Numbered from the stretch's first letter, positions 10,036-23,302 are shown. The stretch: DNA of 64,000 bases from Marasmius tenuissimus (GCA_029532415.1 JAQOTA010000053.1:4216001-4280000), one strand, 5' to 3'. Numbers and translations: made by a program. Notes: a model not told the origin generated them from the letters alone.

Positions 10036-13000
10036 ATGTCGCGATTCGAGCTAGGAACTTCTCTTGCTCTTGCTTGCTGTACACTTGCGAGCGGTCTTTC
10101 GTTTGTTCTCAATCGTCCAGAGGAAGGAAAAATCAAGTTACCTGTTCATACGGAGCAAGTACAGAATGGACTTGATCTGGATTTGAATCATAATGATCCC
10201 GACCCGTTCAATATTGCAACTCCAGAGGATTTTGTAGAGGGTTACCCCGTTGAGGAAGAGAAATTCTGGAAACGAGTGCGTCTCTTTCAATTCTGCAATC
10301 TCTATGCTTGACGCCTTGTCTCCAATCTAGGTTTCCCGAAGGAAGTTCTTGTTAAGCTTCTTGGCAGCAGCTATCTTTGTTCTTGAAGCCCTTCGACTAG
10401 GGTTGTCGTTGGAGGATGCTGCCGGTATCAATACGGATATCGTTGCAAACGTTCTCAACATTTACTACGCCATTTATCTGCTCATTTTGTGTCTCCGCTC
10501 GCTGAGGCATACGACTGTAGAGACCCACAGTGAATCCATTCTTCACATCACAGCGTTGACAGTTATTCCTGCTCTGCTTTTGACATCCTTAGCCATCATT
10601 CCGAACACTTCCCCGACCTCTGAATCTCAGCCTTCCGAACTTCATGTTTCGCCGGTCACAGACTGTCTGTGGTATACTGTTATTCCATTGTACATCTTGG
10701 CCATGGTCATCGCGTTCGGTACGCCTCAGGGCCCACCGCTCCATTACCCTCCTTCTGGCGTATATCTTCCGAAGACCGTAGAGGCCATAACAAACACGGA
10801 CAAGGAGAACGTTACCGGGTTGCAGGGTCGGTTGTAAACTAATCATTTTTGAAGCCTACTGAAGCTCTTGCAAACTATAGCTGCATCTCCCTGGGGATAC
10901 CTCATGTTTTCCTACACGACCAAAGTAGTGATGCTCGGCAATACCGCAGAAAGTGTCGAGATAGGCGACCTACCTATCCTCCCCGCTCAAATGCGATCTG
11001 TTCCCAACTTCAATGCGATAAAAGAGGTCATCAACAAAGTCAAGCCTCGTCTTGGGCGTTGGTCGCCTAGATCCGGCTCGGGATGGAACGTCGGATATCA
11101 GCTCGTTCGCTTGAACCTCGTTCCTTTGATAGTCCAATTTTGGCTGGCTGTCGTTTCTGCCGTGTTGTTCTACTCGCCTCCCTACTTCCTCAAACTTTTG
11201 GTTGAGTACCTTGAAAGAGACCCCGACCGGCGTGACAGAAGCTGGGGATGGACCTATGTCTTTGGTCTGATCGTCAGCAACGTCATTGTGTACCTCGGTG
11301 AGGTTGATTTCTTGCATGTCCAATCTTATTCTCATCCCTCTATAGTCAGCTCTCAGCTCTGGTCGATATCGACCACCCTCATCCAAGCACGTTTCAAAAC
11401 CCAACTCAACTCGATCCTCTACGCAAAAACGCTTGTCCGGAAGGACGCCATTCAGTTACCATCGGCATCCGAAGTCGACGAGGAGGATGAGGAAAAACAG
11501 GAGGACGAGAATGATTTCTCTACGAAGGCTCAGATCATGACCCTCATGACCACGGACACAGATAGAGTTAGCGAGTTCGCCTGGCACTTCTTTACTCTCG
11601 TCGGTGCGTTCGGTGGTGTATGTGTATGGTTGGATACTAACCCAGTCACCAGATTCACCTATCGAGCTTGTGATCGGATCTCTGTTTGTATACCATTTGC
11701 TAGGTTGGTTTCTCCGGAATCTGTAGTATGTTTCTATACTCATCGTTCTTTATCAGGGGTATCAGCACTCTATGGTTTACTGGTGGTAGTCTTATCACTG
11801 CCTCTCAGCCACTTTGCCGGGAAAGTTGTCGTCGGTAGGCTCCATGCTAGCTCAGAAAACTGATGATCGTCGACTTACCATTGTTCTAGATGCCCAGGAA
11901 AACTTGATGAAAGCTCGGGATGAACGAATCGCACTAATGAACGAGGTATGCACCCGGCACCGTTGTGCTTGTATGTACTGACCCCAGTTTCTGTTCAGAT
12001 TCTCGGAGGAATCAGGATGTTGAAGGTAATTCGCCGTCCTTCCCACAGACTTCGCTTTTCTTATATCTTCTTGCAGTTCATGGCTTGGGAAAGAAACTTT
12101 GAGACGCGGGTGATGAAAATCAGGGCCAAAGAACTGAAATATCAAAAACTCAACTACATGATCGAAGTACATATTATCCTTACTCGGTTTCTCACCGCCT
12201 TCTTGACTTCGATCTCTTCAGACCTTGTGCGATGGCGTATGGAGCGCTACACCCATATTAGTCACACTTGTCGCGTTTTTCCATTTCACGGTTATTCGTG
12301 GCCAGCAACTCACACCACACATCGCATTTACCTCCATCGCTGGTATGAGATCTCATCTCTTGACTCGTCCGCTTGCTCATGTCACCAGTTTTCAATGAAT
12401 TGGAGTTCGCTCTAAACACTTTACCAGAAACCCTGATCAATACCCTTCAGGTTCGTTCTTGTGACTACTGTCTCACGTCGTTCCTTGTTTACCTTTTACT
12501 CCGGACGTGTAGAGTTTAGTATCATTGCGACGCATAGAAAAGTACCTCAAGACCGCAGAAATCAACCCAGTCCCTCCTCTTGAACAACAGTCTCAAACGA
12601 TTACTTTCCAATCGTGCACTGTCACCTGGCCGCAGGATCGGGCACAAGGAAGCGTGGCTCCCTCGGCCGCTTCCACCCCTCGCCAGAGATTTGTTTTGTT
12701 GGATTTGAGCCTGAAGTTTCCTGAGGGTGGTCTGACGCTGATATGCGGGAAGTTGGGCTCTGGCAAGACTCTGCTTCTCCTCGGTGGGTCTACTCCTTGG
12801 CTTCTATCGATAGTCTTCTCATCTGGCATATGTTGTAGCCTTACTCGGAGAAGCGGATATCCTGGCAGGACAACTCTTCTGTCCTCGTTCACCACCCAAT
12901 GCGATCGCATCGTATGCTCAACTAAAACCCGACGAGGAGTGGGTCGTGAAGGGGCTCTGCGCTTATGTTCCCCAGGTGTGTAGATATACTTCCTCTTGCC

Positions 13001-16000
13001 GATATTCATCGCTCAAAATTTGGACAGTCGGCCTGGCTCCGGAACGCCTCAATCAAAGGTGAAGCTGAATTTCCGTCCGTCACAGCGATTTCGATGGCTA
13101 ATTCCAATTATCTGTCAAGAAAACATTCTTTTCAACTTGCCGTACGATGAAGCAAGATACCAGAAGACCCTTGAAGTAGGCCAACTCTGATCTTACCGGT
13201 CTATCCACTCAATCCTTCGTTTAGGTCTGTGCCTTGATCGCGGATATGGATATCCTTGAAGACGGCGACGAATCCGAGATTGGGGAGCGTGGGGTAAGGC
13301 AGCAGTGAGAATCTAAAGTCGTCACACTTACCCACAATTCAACAGGTTAATTTGTCCGGTGGTCAAAAGGCTCGAGGTCTGTGCTTCCTGTCCTGCGTGA
13401 TCTCATCATCTCATATCGTCTTAGTGTCCCTCGCCCGGGCGGTTTACTCGCGGGCTTCGATTCTATTCTTGGACGATGTGCTCTCCGCTGGTAGGACCAA
13501 TTCTGTTGTTCCTGAACTTTCACTGATTCGGCCTATTCCTTTCTCAGTCGATGCTCATACTGCTCACCATCTGTACCACGAGTGTCTCAAAGGCGACCTT
13601 ATGAAGGGCAGAACTGTCATCCTTGTTTCCCATCACGTTCAGCTCTGTGCCACCGGTGCAGATTACATCGTCGCTCTCGATAATGGTCGAGTCCGATTCC
13701 AAGGCGACTACACCACATTCCAAGGGTCCGGAGTGATGAGGTCTCTCGTCCAATCGACGGTCGATGTCAAAGCGAACGAGATGGAGGAACAATTGGTCGA
13801 ACCCCACCCTGACAACGCTGAAGACCGTTCTGAGTCTGCGACGCTCAACGCTCCTCCGTCGGAAATTAAGGCGAAGAAAACTGCAAGAAAATTGGTCGAT
13901 GATGAAGCGCGAGCTGTTGGGCGCGTCGCCAAAGACGTATGGACGGCTTACTTCAGCGCTTGTGGTCGATATTGGTATTGGATTCTCTTCGGCGCCACTT
14001 TCCTCCTTGGTGCACTCACTCCAGTCGCAGAGAACGGATGGCTTAGGTAGGCGTTGATCGATTCAAATATAGAAAGCCATCCAATCCTTCACCTAGAATC
14101 TGGTCTGGCGCCGTCGATGATGGTACTCAGGATCATGATGCCATCTTCTATGTTGGAGTATACGCCGCAGTAACCATCGTTGGTCCGTCTTCCTACCTTC
14201 AACATCTCATGAATCGTTGAAAATTTGACTCCCGCTTTAGGGTTGATCTTGACGACATTCCGATGGCTGGTTCTTTGTGAGTATGATTGAGAAAGCGTCT
14301 GCATTGGATGTTGATATTACCTAGATGCTGGATCTATCGAGGCCTCTTCCGTCCTGTACAAACGTGCGTACCTCTATCCGATTGAGTCCGGATCGGTTTC
14401 GTTGATGATTCTTCTCTAGGCCTTCTAGAGACCGTGCTTTTTGCCAACATCCGTTTTCATGACACGGTATCACGCGGAAGGCTACTCAACAGGTTTGGAA
14501 AGGATTTCGAAAGTATGCTCACGTTCTTCTTGTCGTGTTATGGAATCCTGACCTGCGTCCTCGAAGAAATCGACAGCGGTTTGTCCAATGACTTTGGCCA
14601 TACCCTCGTGTATGGATTATCAAGTATCACGACTTTGATCACAGTCGCGACAGTTGGCGGTCTCCCCTTCGTCGCGGCGGCGGCTTTGATTGGCGTTGTT
14701 TACTACAAAGGTGAGAACTAAGTCTGGCTTCTTTGGAAGTGACTGATCTGGCACCCCCCAGTTGGAAAGGTTCGTCAGCTGGTTTTTATAACGATGTAAC
14801 GACATAACGAACCCGGGCGTTCCGAAGATTTACAGTCAAACCTCTCGAGATATGAGGAGGCTAGGTATCGTCATTCTCTACGACAAACCGTACTCAGGGC
14901 TAACGCCACGCCACAGACTCTGTTTCTCGTTCACCCATCTATTCAATATATGGTGAGACCATAGCTGGGGTGACTATTTTACGAGCCTTCGGGGCGTCTT
15001 CCAAGTTCATGAGAGATATGCTTCGATGCCTTGACACTGTGAGACTCTGTTTTCCCACTCGAGTGATCCGTCGCTAAATCGACACTTCAGAACATCAATC
15101 CGGATTATTGGATGTGGGGAGGTAAGCAAGACGACCGTTCGCATGTCCAGTTACTTATGTCGTGCACTAGTGAGCCAGTGGTTATCGATACGCTTTGAAC
15201 TGTTGTCCTGTGGTATCGTGGGCGCTATGGCCATCCTTGCCGTTGGGAACCCGGCTATTAGTGCCTCCGTCGCTGGATTCTCACTGGCCTTCGCCTCCAC
15301 CATCACTCATGATCTCCTCTTCATGGTAAGTGGCGTCTCGCAAGCATCTTTCGGGATCTTAAGTATTTCGTTATAGGTACGAAGGTTTGTTGGTTTGGAA
15401 CAGTCAATGGTAAGCTGTCGTACTATCTCGCTGCCCTTGAATTTCCTAATGTCTTGTGGGTTAAGGTCGCCTTGGAACGGGTGAAGGAGTATTCCGATCT
15501 CAAACGTGAAGCTCCCGAGTTTGTCGAGCCCAGGCCGCCAGCTTCATGGCCAAACAAAGGTGCCATTCGATGCGAGGAGCTCATCATACGCTATGCAGTA
15601 AGCCGTTTTCTCGAAACCTCGCGAATGCGACTGATAATGACGACCGTTTTCTAGCCCGATCTTCCCGACGTGTTGCATCGCCTCAGTTTTGAGATCAACC
15701 CCGGCGAAAAGGTTCTTTGTAGCGGTACTCTCATCCTCGTCACCTTGCTGACTCTCCGGTTCAGGTCGGAATTCTCGGTCGAACGGGCAGCGGCAAGAGT
15801 ACTCTTGCGTTGTCGTTCTTCCGCTTCGTCGAGGCCACGGAAGGCCGCATACTGGTCGATGATGTTGACATTTCACAGATCGGGTTGACAGACCTGCGGA
15901 GCAAATTAACGATCATCCCGCGTAGGTTCTCCATCTCTAACCCGTCCCAGCTTTGCTGATCCATCCATTAGAGGACCCGACAATTCTATCGGGAACTTTG

Positions 16001-16893
16001 AGATCCACTCTCGATGTGTTTGACGAATACGACGACGCCGAGATAGTACGTAAACGCTGAGTCTCTCTCTGAGTTATGCTATACTGATCCCCCCTAGTTC
16101 GAAGCTCTCCGCAGTGTTCATCTAATACCCAGCGAAGACGACGCCGAACAAAGTACCGAAGGCGTGAACACCAACGTTTTCCGGAATCTGGATTCTCCAG
16201 TGTCAGAAGGGGGTGACAATTTTTCGACTGGGTATGGATCTGCCTTCCTCTTACTACCGTGGACCCTGACACGAGTCTTGAAGTGAAAAACAACTCTTGT
16301 GTATGGCACGAGCGATCTTGAAACGATCGAGGGTTCTTGTCATGGACGAGGTCTGTTCTGTTCTTTCCTGCTTTAGGCTTGCTGGCCGCTCACAAGTGGC
16401 TTCTCAACAGGCTACCGCTAGGTGTGTATAGAGAAACTGGCTACGCTGCATGGACTAAGAGAGTAATATTACAGCGTCGACTACTCTACGGACGAGTTGA
16501 TCAGCCGAACAATCCGACAGTGAGTTCACCACCACGGAAGGGTCGATGTTGTTGTCTTATTTCTTGCCTTTAGGGAATTCGCGGGCAGCACAATTTTGAC
16601 CATCGCACATCGACTGCGTACAGTTATTGACTACGATAGGGTAATACCACCATTTTCTTGCCATTCGCGAGCTTCGATGAACACTTCCTACCCTCTAGAT
16701 AATGCTCTTAGACCAAGGACGTATTGTGGAGTTTGACAGGTGAGTGTACTTCTCGTCCTGGGCCAAGTTGATGTTCACGTCCTCTAATAGACCCGGCAAA
16801 CTCCTGTCCCAACCCTCATCAAAGTTCCACTCCCTATGCAAAGCCACAGGGAAAGAAGAGTTCGCAATGCTGAAGAAGCTAGCGGGCGTTTAG
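10036..16893 (+). CDS. ABCC-type (MRP-like) full ABC transporter
   Basis: Around 30 exons form one long reading frame ending at TAG 16891-16893. N-terminal hydrophobic segments (exons 1-3) are followed by the first transmembrane domain, containing the MRP hallmark GGIRMLKFMAWE. NBD1 has Walker A GKLGSGKT (about 12750-12773), signature LSGGQKAR (about 13352-13376) and Walker [13 protein letters not shown]. The second membrane domain follows, then NBD2 with Walker [11 protein letters not shown]-loop region VLVMDEATASVD and the H-loop AHRLRT. NBD1 has Asp where NBD2 has the catalytic Glu, the usual ABCC asymmetry, so probably only one site hydrolyses ATP well. The NBD2 signature reads FSTGEKQ, a degenerate form. 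Relatives export conjugates and xenobiotics from the cytosol across the vacuolar or plasma membrane. An acidic linker ([15 protein letters not shown]) is present at about 11470-11515. Confidence 0.93.
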
Positions 16894-18397
16894 ATACATT
16901 ATATATACAAGTTGCTCATAGAACGGTTCTCTCGTTGAAGTAGAGAACTAGAATCACCTTGCTTGTCAAGGTCCTTCGAATGTGATAATTCACCCGTCGG
17001 AGCGTCTTTTGTATACAAAGCCAAGCAGGAGATCCGACGGATCTTTTATCTTATCATGTTTACCAAATCAACGCGTACTGACGCAGGGCGCCCTCACGAC
17101 GTCTCTTCCCTTAGGATATCATCGTCGACTTGAGCTGAGCTTCGCATTATCTTGCTACGCTCGAGTCCCTCTCGCCAGAATTTTGTGCTCTGATTCTCTG
17201 AGCTATTTGTGAAGTACACTCTCGATTTTCGACACAGATTTACTTACAATTCGTGGCCTATCACTTGTACCTACATACTTCGGACTGGGAACTCAATCAC
17301 GAACAATGCCTCTGAGTTCTCTTACTGCTCATGGACACAAGCTATGCTGGCTTGTTCTTCCATCCAAACTCCAATTGTAGGCTCACTGTGGATGCCTTTT
17401 GAAGAAGCCCCAAAGTATCCCAACCGTAACGGTGTATGGCAGACTGTAGGCTTGAACCACCATGCTTCAACGAAAAGATGTAACATGTTCGATGAGAGGC
17501 GGTCAGAGAAATCATCTTCGCTTACCGCGCATCTGCAGACACGAGTGGGTGCAAAGCAAATTATGGAGTTTTGGCAGACTGGTCCGCGGTGGAAAGACGT
17601 TAAGGCCATTCAACTATCCGTGACACTCACCATTCCTGGAGCTCGGAAATCCTGGTTTACAACCACGATTTGCTTAATACCCTTCGATCTGCTTGCTTCC
17701 TTATCAATATCAATGCGGTACTCATTCGTAATTATGATACCACTCTACCCAAGCCTCAAAATGCACTGGACAAGCAAGGTGTGCAGCGGCCGTTGCAAGC
17801 GGCGCTTCCCGAGTTTAGAATGGCATTACATGTCTACTTCAACGCGAGTCAAAATTCTAGAGCGCGGTCCAGTGTGCGTGGACATCCTCCGGACCGGGAT
17901 CTCTATTTTGATTTCCAAGGAAGAGCACATACGGGTTTCTGGGGCTTTAAAGGAGAACATGGGATCCGGAGTCCGTCTGAATACTAGCCCAATGTCTCCA
18001 GTGTCCGATCCCACGGTTGCTTCAATGTGGCAATCAGAGTCAGTCCGAGACGGCCGCAGGCGGGTAGTTCGAGTAGCCTGGTGTACAGTCATGATTTGAT
18101 TTCGCGGAAGCTTGCTTGACAGAGAAGAACGACAGGGGGAAAGCGCTCGAAAGACAGTGAATGGCAATGGGGTGCCACATGCCACGCGAGGGAATTTACA
18201 GTCCTATGACTTCCAGACGGTAGGAGGGAGAGGGGAGACTGTTCGTCGAACAACGTCGAAATCACGATGTCATTCACGACACATTGTTTGAGTGACCAGA
18301 TATTCGTCGCGTTCCAGGATAATGTACAAAGGGAAACCGTAGGCGTACTACTTTGAATATGGTTACACATACACTCTCCCCTGCAAGTCACTTAACA
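16894..18397. other. No named gene; long open frame of unknown meaning
   Basis: After the transporter a 296-codon frame is open on the plus strand at 17209-18099. It has no recognisable domain, and its first ATG is at about 17344. The minus strand of the same DNA reads protein-like stretches (for example SLEIKIEIPVRRMSTHTGP near 17875-17935 and IVVVNQDFRAPGM near 17640-17680) interrupted by stops. I cannot decide between an unknown gene, a decayed minus-strand gene and chance. No transposon or tRNA was seen. Confidence 0.35.
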
Positions 18398-19758
18398 TCA
18401 GTCATATCCATATGCCTCCAAGTCCCGGCCATTTTCTACCCAATACCGTCCGCAGTCATATTCGGGGTAAAGATATTCTGCTTCGATAGGATAGTATTGC
18501 TGCACGGTGCGGGATCTCTGATCAGCTTCATCCTCAGCGATGAGTCTTGGCCTCCAATCGCCATGGATGTCCTCTGCGTCGGCGGTCCACTTGAAGAGTT
18601 CATGACCAAAGTAAGCTCAGGTGTTGTAGATCGCTCAATTGACACGTACAATTTGTTGCACTTGTGGACTCCGCCGCGTAGTTGCGCAGCCCGCATCGCG
18701 ACCGTCTTGACGTCGAGCCAAGGGGAACGTGCGGTCAAATCCTTAAGTTCGTGAGGTTTCACCTGGAAGATAGACACATTGTTAGTTCATGGACCATAGA
18801 AAGTGCTGGGAACAACTCAACGCACCGGATATAAAATACATGCGTCTTCGACCCGCACGCTCATCCCAGAGCTAACGTGCTGACCCTCCCAAATGATGTC
18901 CTTCGGATCAGATTCGATCGGGACATACCTATGGTCGATTTTTGATTTGACTGGTGGAGATATGCACTCCGGTAGGGCGTACGAAGGCACCGGCACATCG
19001 TAACCACAGGCCTCTGCTCTTTTACGAATGAGGTCCTTGACCTGCCTCGAGTCGTACAAGTACATTGTAGGTCCTTCTTTGTTCAGTGTAGTTTGACGTG
19101 GCAAGGTTTTCAAGTCTTCCGGTTTGAGGCGTGGTTTGACGTTGTTGAGCTTCAGTGCATTCCCTTGGCTGACAGTCTAGCAGCTGAAAGTGAGTTCACG
19201 ATTCACTGAATTGCTTCGGGATAGTCGTCGCTCATTAGACTTACCCATGTGCCTTCGGAGCGTCGAAAACCCTTTTGTTGTACCCAAATGTTGTCCTCGA
19301 CCCAGGTGATTCATCGTCTTTTCATTTCTAGCTTCTTTTTGTTGGGAGATGCAGGTGAAGACTTGGGGGTAATTTTCCCGGCACTTGATCTTGACTTTCG
19401 AGGAGGTGTAGATGCAACCTTCTGAGAGTTGGAGGAGGCCACGACCACAGTGGTGGTTTGGAAGAAAGCGGAAGTTTGAGGCTCGTTCGGCCCAGTCCTT
19501 TCGTGTGCCACAACAGCTGCAAGCAAGGAGTCAGAGCGCCTTGACTCAGACGACCCGGTGACCAGATCTGAATTGATCTCGCGGAGCTCGAGCGAAGCTC
19601 AAAGCTTCTTTTAGATTGCCGGGGGAGGCGGAAACGAACGACGGTTCAAGGAGGAATAGGATAACGGTAACGGAAGGCCTAGACGACGAGTGAAAATACT
19701 CTTGAGTGCATGGTATGATCAGAGTATTGTTACGACGCCTCAAGACGGTGGGAGGCAT
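18398..19758 (-). CDS. Unknown protein with two copies of a VKP..L-type module, possible in-frame stop
   Basis: Reading leftward, an S/T/K-rich basic segment (SSAGKITPKSSPASPNKKK) precedes VEDNIWVQQKGFRRSEGTW. An intron with gtaagt follows, then module one (GNALKLNNVKPRLKPEDLKTL ... MYLYDSRQVKDLIRKR), then module two (EDACILYPVKPHELKDL). Introns with consensus ends at about 18780-18833 and 18596-18651 join in phase, and the C-terminus reads WTADAEDIHGDWRPR to LEAYGYD, stop at 18398-18400. The modules recall the C-terminal fold of XPA-like DNA-binding proteins, but only weakly, so no function is assigned. A TGA at 19311-19313 interrupts the frame unless a small intron removes it. The 5' exon (ATG at 19756-19758) is a guess. 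Confidence 0.5.
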
Positions 19759-20297
19759 GCGTGAGGGAGAATTTATTGAGCTCAGCGGCGAGCGCAGAGG
19801 TGGCTGTGGGCGCTTGTACTCCAGGGCCAGGCGCTCATCGGCACCGGCGAGCCGTTCTCGGCTATCATCCGACTCTCATTACCTTGCCATGACCAAAAAA
19901 CGATAGTCTGGCTTTCCTATGAGATAGATCTAGCGGACCTGGCTAAGAGCACTTTGGAAGCTCTATTCGAACGTCGAATCAGGAGTCGAATCGCTCCCTA
20001 TTATCGGCTTCCACCAAGTCATGCACAGATCCTTGTCCACGTTCCTCAGCACGCCGGGTTAAGTGCTCTCCCGGTTCCTGGGCGTTGCCCATGTCCACTG
20101 TAAACACATATTTGTCGTACAGCTTCATCCAATGTTCATAAGTTCAAGTTACCAAGTATACATCCATACATGTTTTTGGATTGAGTGAGCGACGATGGCG
20201 ATTTCCAGGTCAATGTCGAGGGGTGTAGTTCTGTACGAGTGTAGCAAAGTCCAGAGGCAAATACAAATAATGTTTAGTACAAGGTCGTCTGGGCTCT
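19759..20297. other. Intergenic, no gene seen
   Basis: Lies between the start of the leftward unknown gene and the 3' end of the leftward S41 peptidase gene. Only short open frames are present. No promoter motif could be assigned. Confidence 0.4.
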
Positions 20298-23187
20298 TCA
20301 TGAGAAGAAGCGGCCAGCAAGGTCTTTCCAGATGGCATTGGGGTTATTCACCCTGTGAAGACACCGAGATTCAGTGACTATAAACTGGAGTAGTCAGGCT
20401 GAGCACTTACAGTTCTGGCGTGAGGGGAAGGTTAAGATCTGCAGGGTGGTCTTGCCATTCTGAAGGATTGCTTTGTCAAACCAACCGTACTGGAGAACAC
20501 GACGGCCCAACTTACCTTCAGGTTGCTCAGTATTTTCGATACCGAAACCAAGTCTCCATGTAATACCCTGAACGCCACGAATGATCCTACAATAATGGTC
20601 AGCTTTGATTGCTTGGCGCTCTCGAGATTCTGGTCGTACAGATCAGGAGGAGCCGCAGGATCATCCTTCAAGTGAGCGGTCTGGGAGGGAGAAAGGGCAG
20701 ATGAGCTCGTGGAGGTGGTTGCGTTAAATTAGGTGAAACATGCCTTGATTTCAGTATCAATCGTTGCAAAGTCGGTGGACTGCCCTCCAACGGTTCCACA
20801 GTACTGTTGCTTGACATCCTTCTTTCCCCCGAGAACGACAGTCTTTGCGCCTTCCTCTTTCTGCATTGTAATCTAGAACCGACGTTTCTGAGTTGTGAAT
20901 TCTCGACGAGAGGGGAGAACAATCCGAGCGTACACTGAAGAGGGAGCACGAACTGGCACACCGGCCGTTAGACACAATGACAACGTTCTTGGGATCGAAC
21001 AAGGCGACATCAGGAGGATCAACCACGAAACCTCCAGGTTGACATTCTTGACCCAGCCTAACCGTCGTTCATCCATCAGTTGTCAATTAGGGAGGAACGT
21101 CGGGGCAAACGTACCTCTGCGAGAACTGGTCCGGATGGCCGTTAATAGTAACGTTGACCGGAGGAATGAGCCAGTTCTCCTTTGCACCGAAGGGCTGGTT
21201 CGTGGCATTCACCCATTGCAAGGGATTATACAGCAATTGTACTTGGGGATCACGGTTGTTGGTAACGATCTCGTTCACGATAGACCGGGCCAGGGGATTA
21301 TTTCTTGCTTTCGTGTCGAGTCCGGCCTGAGGAACGGTAGTATCTTTGGGCCCTGCAATCTAGGTTTGCGAGATTGAGTCAGGATGGCGTAAGTCTGGTT
21401 CCAATACAAGAGCGCTTACTATACGATGGAGCCACTGAACCGAAACGGAGTCGAATTAGCAGGCATTCGACGGGATGGGTAAAAGACTTACGTGTGCTAC
21501 ACAAATAAATCCTCCACCATTGTTCGTCTAAACGTACAACAAGCACATCGGTCGTCAACGAAAGTCCCCGTTCAAGGTTGAAATTCGTACTTACAACGTC
21601 GACAATCAGCTTTGTTTTACCTCGAGCTTTCATCTCCGTGAGCCCAGTAAGGAGTCCAGTCTGCATGGCATCGTAATCGGCTCCCGAGAAGCTTCCCAGA
21701 GCCAAGACACCGGTTTTCCCATCGTCTAAATCATAGAATGATCCTACACCAAAGCTTCCGTCTAGAGGCTCGGAAGGGGGCTGGAGCTCAGGAGGGAGCA
21801 CCACGTCGGTCAATGGCGTAGAGTCTAGCATAACATTGACCAGGTGTTTCTTAGAATGGGGCATTGGCGGCGCTTGTTGGAACTGGATGGCATCCGAAGA
21901 ATCCGGAGTCACAGTTTGTCCAGAAGCATAGACATCAACTCCGTTGGTCGTGTTGGTAGGAGAGCAGTTAATGGAGCGATACGAGGCGCCATCCGTAAAG
22001 TTCCTCGCGCCATTTATCCGTGCACGGTACGGAAGCTGAGCGGAAGCAATGGTCAGGCGCACTGTGATTCGGAAGATACGATTGGCTCACAGTAATCCGC
22101 TCCGTACTAGTTTCATTAACACGAATGATCTCCAGCTCCACGGAATCATCGAGAGGGAGTGCCTGCTGTGCAAAGTTACCTAACAAGTAGTTGAAGGTAG
22201 ACGTGGAGCGTTGATAACTCGAGAAGAATCTTGAGTACGTAGAAGTCAGGAAACACCAACGACAACGAAAAGCTTTAAATCGTACGAGTTTTGACGCGTT
22301 CCAAAGCCTTGAAAGCTTCCCGTGATAGCTGCATTAGCGTTGACCGCAACAAAGGGATCCTCTTTGTTGATCGAAACGACCGTCGCTCCGTTGAGCTAGG
22401 GGAAAGCTTCAATTTGAATTTGTGTTGGCTAATGAAATTCACACGAACAGATTCAAGTTTTCCATTGAGGTAAGCAGGGAGCGCATCCTGCCAGACGTTA
22501 ATCTGATCAGGAAACTCGGCGGAAGCCACTGAGAAAGCCTCCGGTGCAATGTGAACATGTTGGTCTCCGTTCGCATCGGTCAGGAGGACAAGTGGAATTG
22601 GGAGGTAGTTCAAGAACGACGCTGAAAGCAAATAACAGACCGTCAGGCAGCGTCCGCGTAATTTAGCAGACACTCACAGTCCTGAGGGTACGTCAGTAAC
22701 GGAACGGAACGAGGTGAGTCATGTACGCACGTAACAAGAGTTGACCCAAACACAGTGGCCATCATTCAACCGCTTCACTGAACGAGAGATGTCGATGTGA
22801 AAATCGTATTCTGAGGGGTAGGACTGTCCGCCGATGCGAGCGAGGTCGACATAGATATCCTCATGCACATCTTTGTCGAAGGGTGGAGGTGCTTGAATCT
22901 GATAGTTTACCGAGGTGTGAAAAGCCAAAGTTTTAGAAACGACTTCGAGTATCTGTGTGGGTACTGTTGATGAGGGCGAGAACAGGGAGGAAGAATGTGT
23001 TACACACGTTGTTTTTGATGCCCTCGTCGACCTTGAATGAACGGAAACAAGCCCGAAGGTCTTGTGGAGCAACCCATTTCTGACCTGCGATCTTGGTACA
23101 AGGGTCAGCTGGACCGGATGCCAAGTCTTGAGATAACGCATATCCAGCAACGCTGATAAAGGCCAGTAACCTCGAGAAACTGAACAT
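20298..23187 (-). CDS. Secreted S41-family (CPAF-like) serine peptidase homologue
   Basis: Starts at ATG 23185-23187 with a signal peptide (MFSFSRLLAFISVAGYALSQ) and is split into about ten exons, ending FFS-stop at 20298-20300. Conserved parts in order are LNDGHCVWVNSCY, the SFLNYLPIPLVLLTD strand, VDVTNNGGGFICVAHWLHR, and VVIVSNGRCASSCSLFS, which holds the serine expected to be the S41 nucleophile (Ser within NGRCASSC). Near the end are GIIRGVQGITWRLGFGIEN and EWQDHPADLNLPLTPEL. Several N-glycosylation sequons (NFTDG, NCSPTN, NVTI) fit a secreted glycoprotein. The family is large in Agaricomycetes and mostly uncharacterised; protease activity is therefore inferred. A TATA-like box lies about 110 bp upstream. 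Confidence 0.85.
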
Positions 23188-23294
23188 GGTGAGGCAAAAA
23201 GAGGAAGAGGAAAACCGTGCGGGTGACCCAAGTCGAGAAGGGGGGAGCGAGAGGGAAAGGCTCGAGGCTCAAGCATGAGCATCCCGTATGAAAG

Positions 23295-23302
23295 TTTAAA
23301 TA
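23295..23302 (-). promoter_or_regulatory. TATA-like box of the S41 peptidase gene
   Basis: TTTAAATA (read TATTTAAA on the gene strand) lies about 110 bp upstream of the ATG at 23187, in the only AT-rich spot of this promoter. Confidence 0.35.

Noticed and set aside
10868..11863. Single uninterrupted 331-codon exon in the ABC transporter
   Set aside because: Consensus introns (for example the 48-nt one at 11298-11345) interrupt the conserved protein; at least that one has a length divisible by three and stays open.
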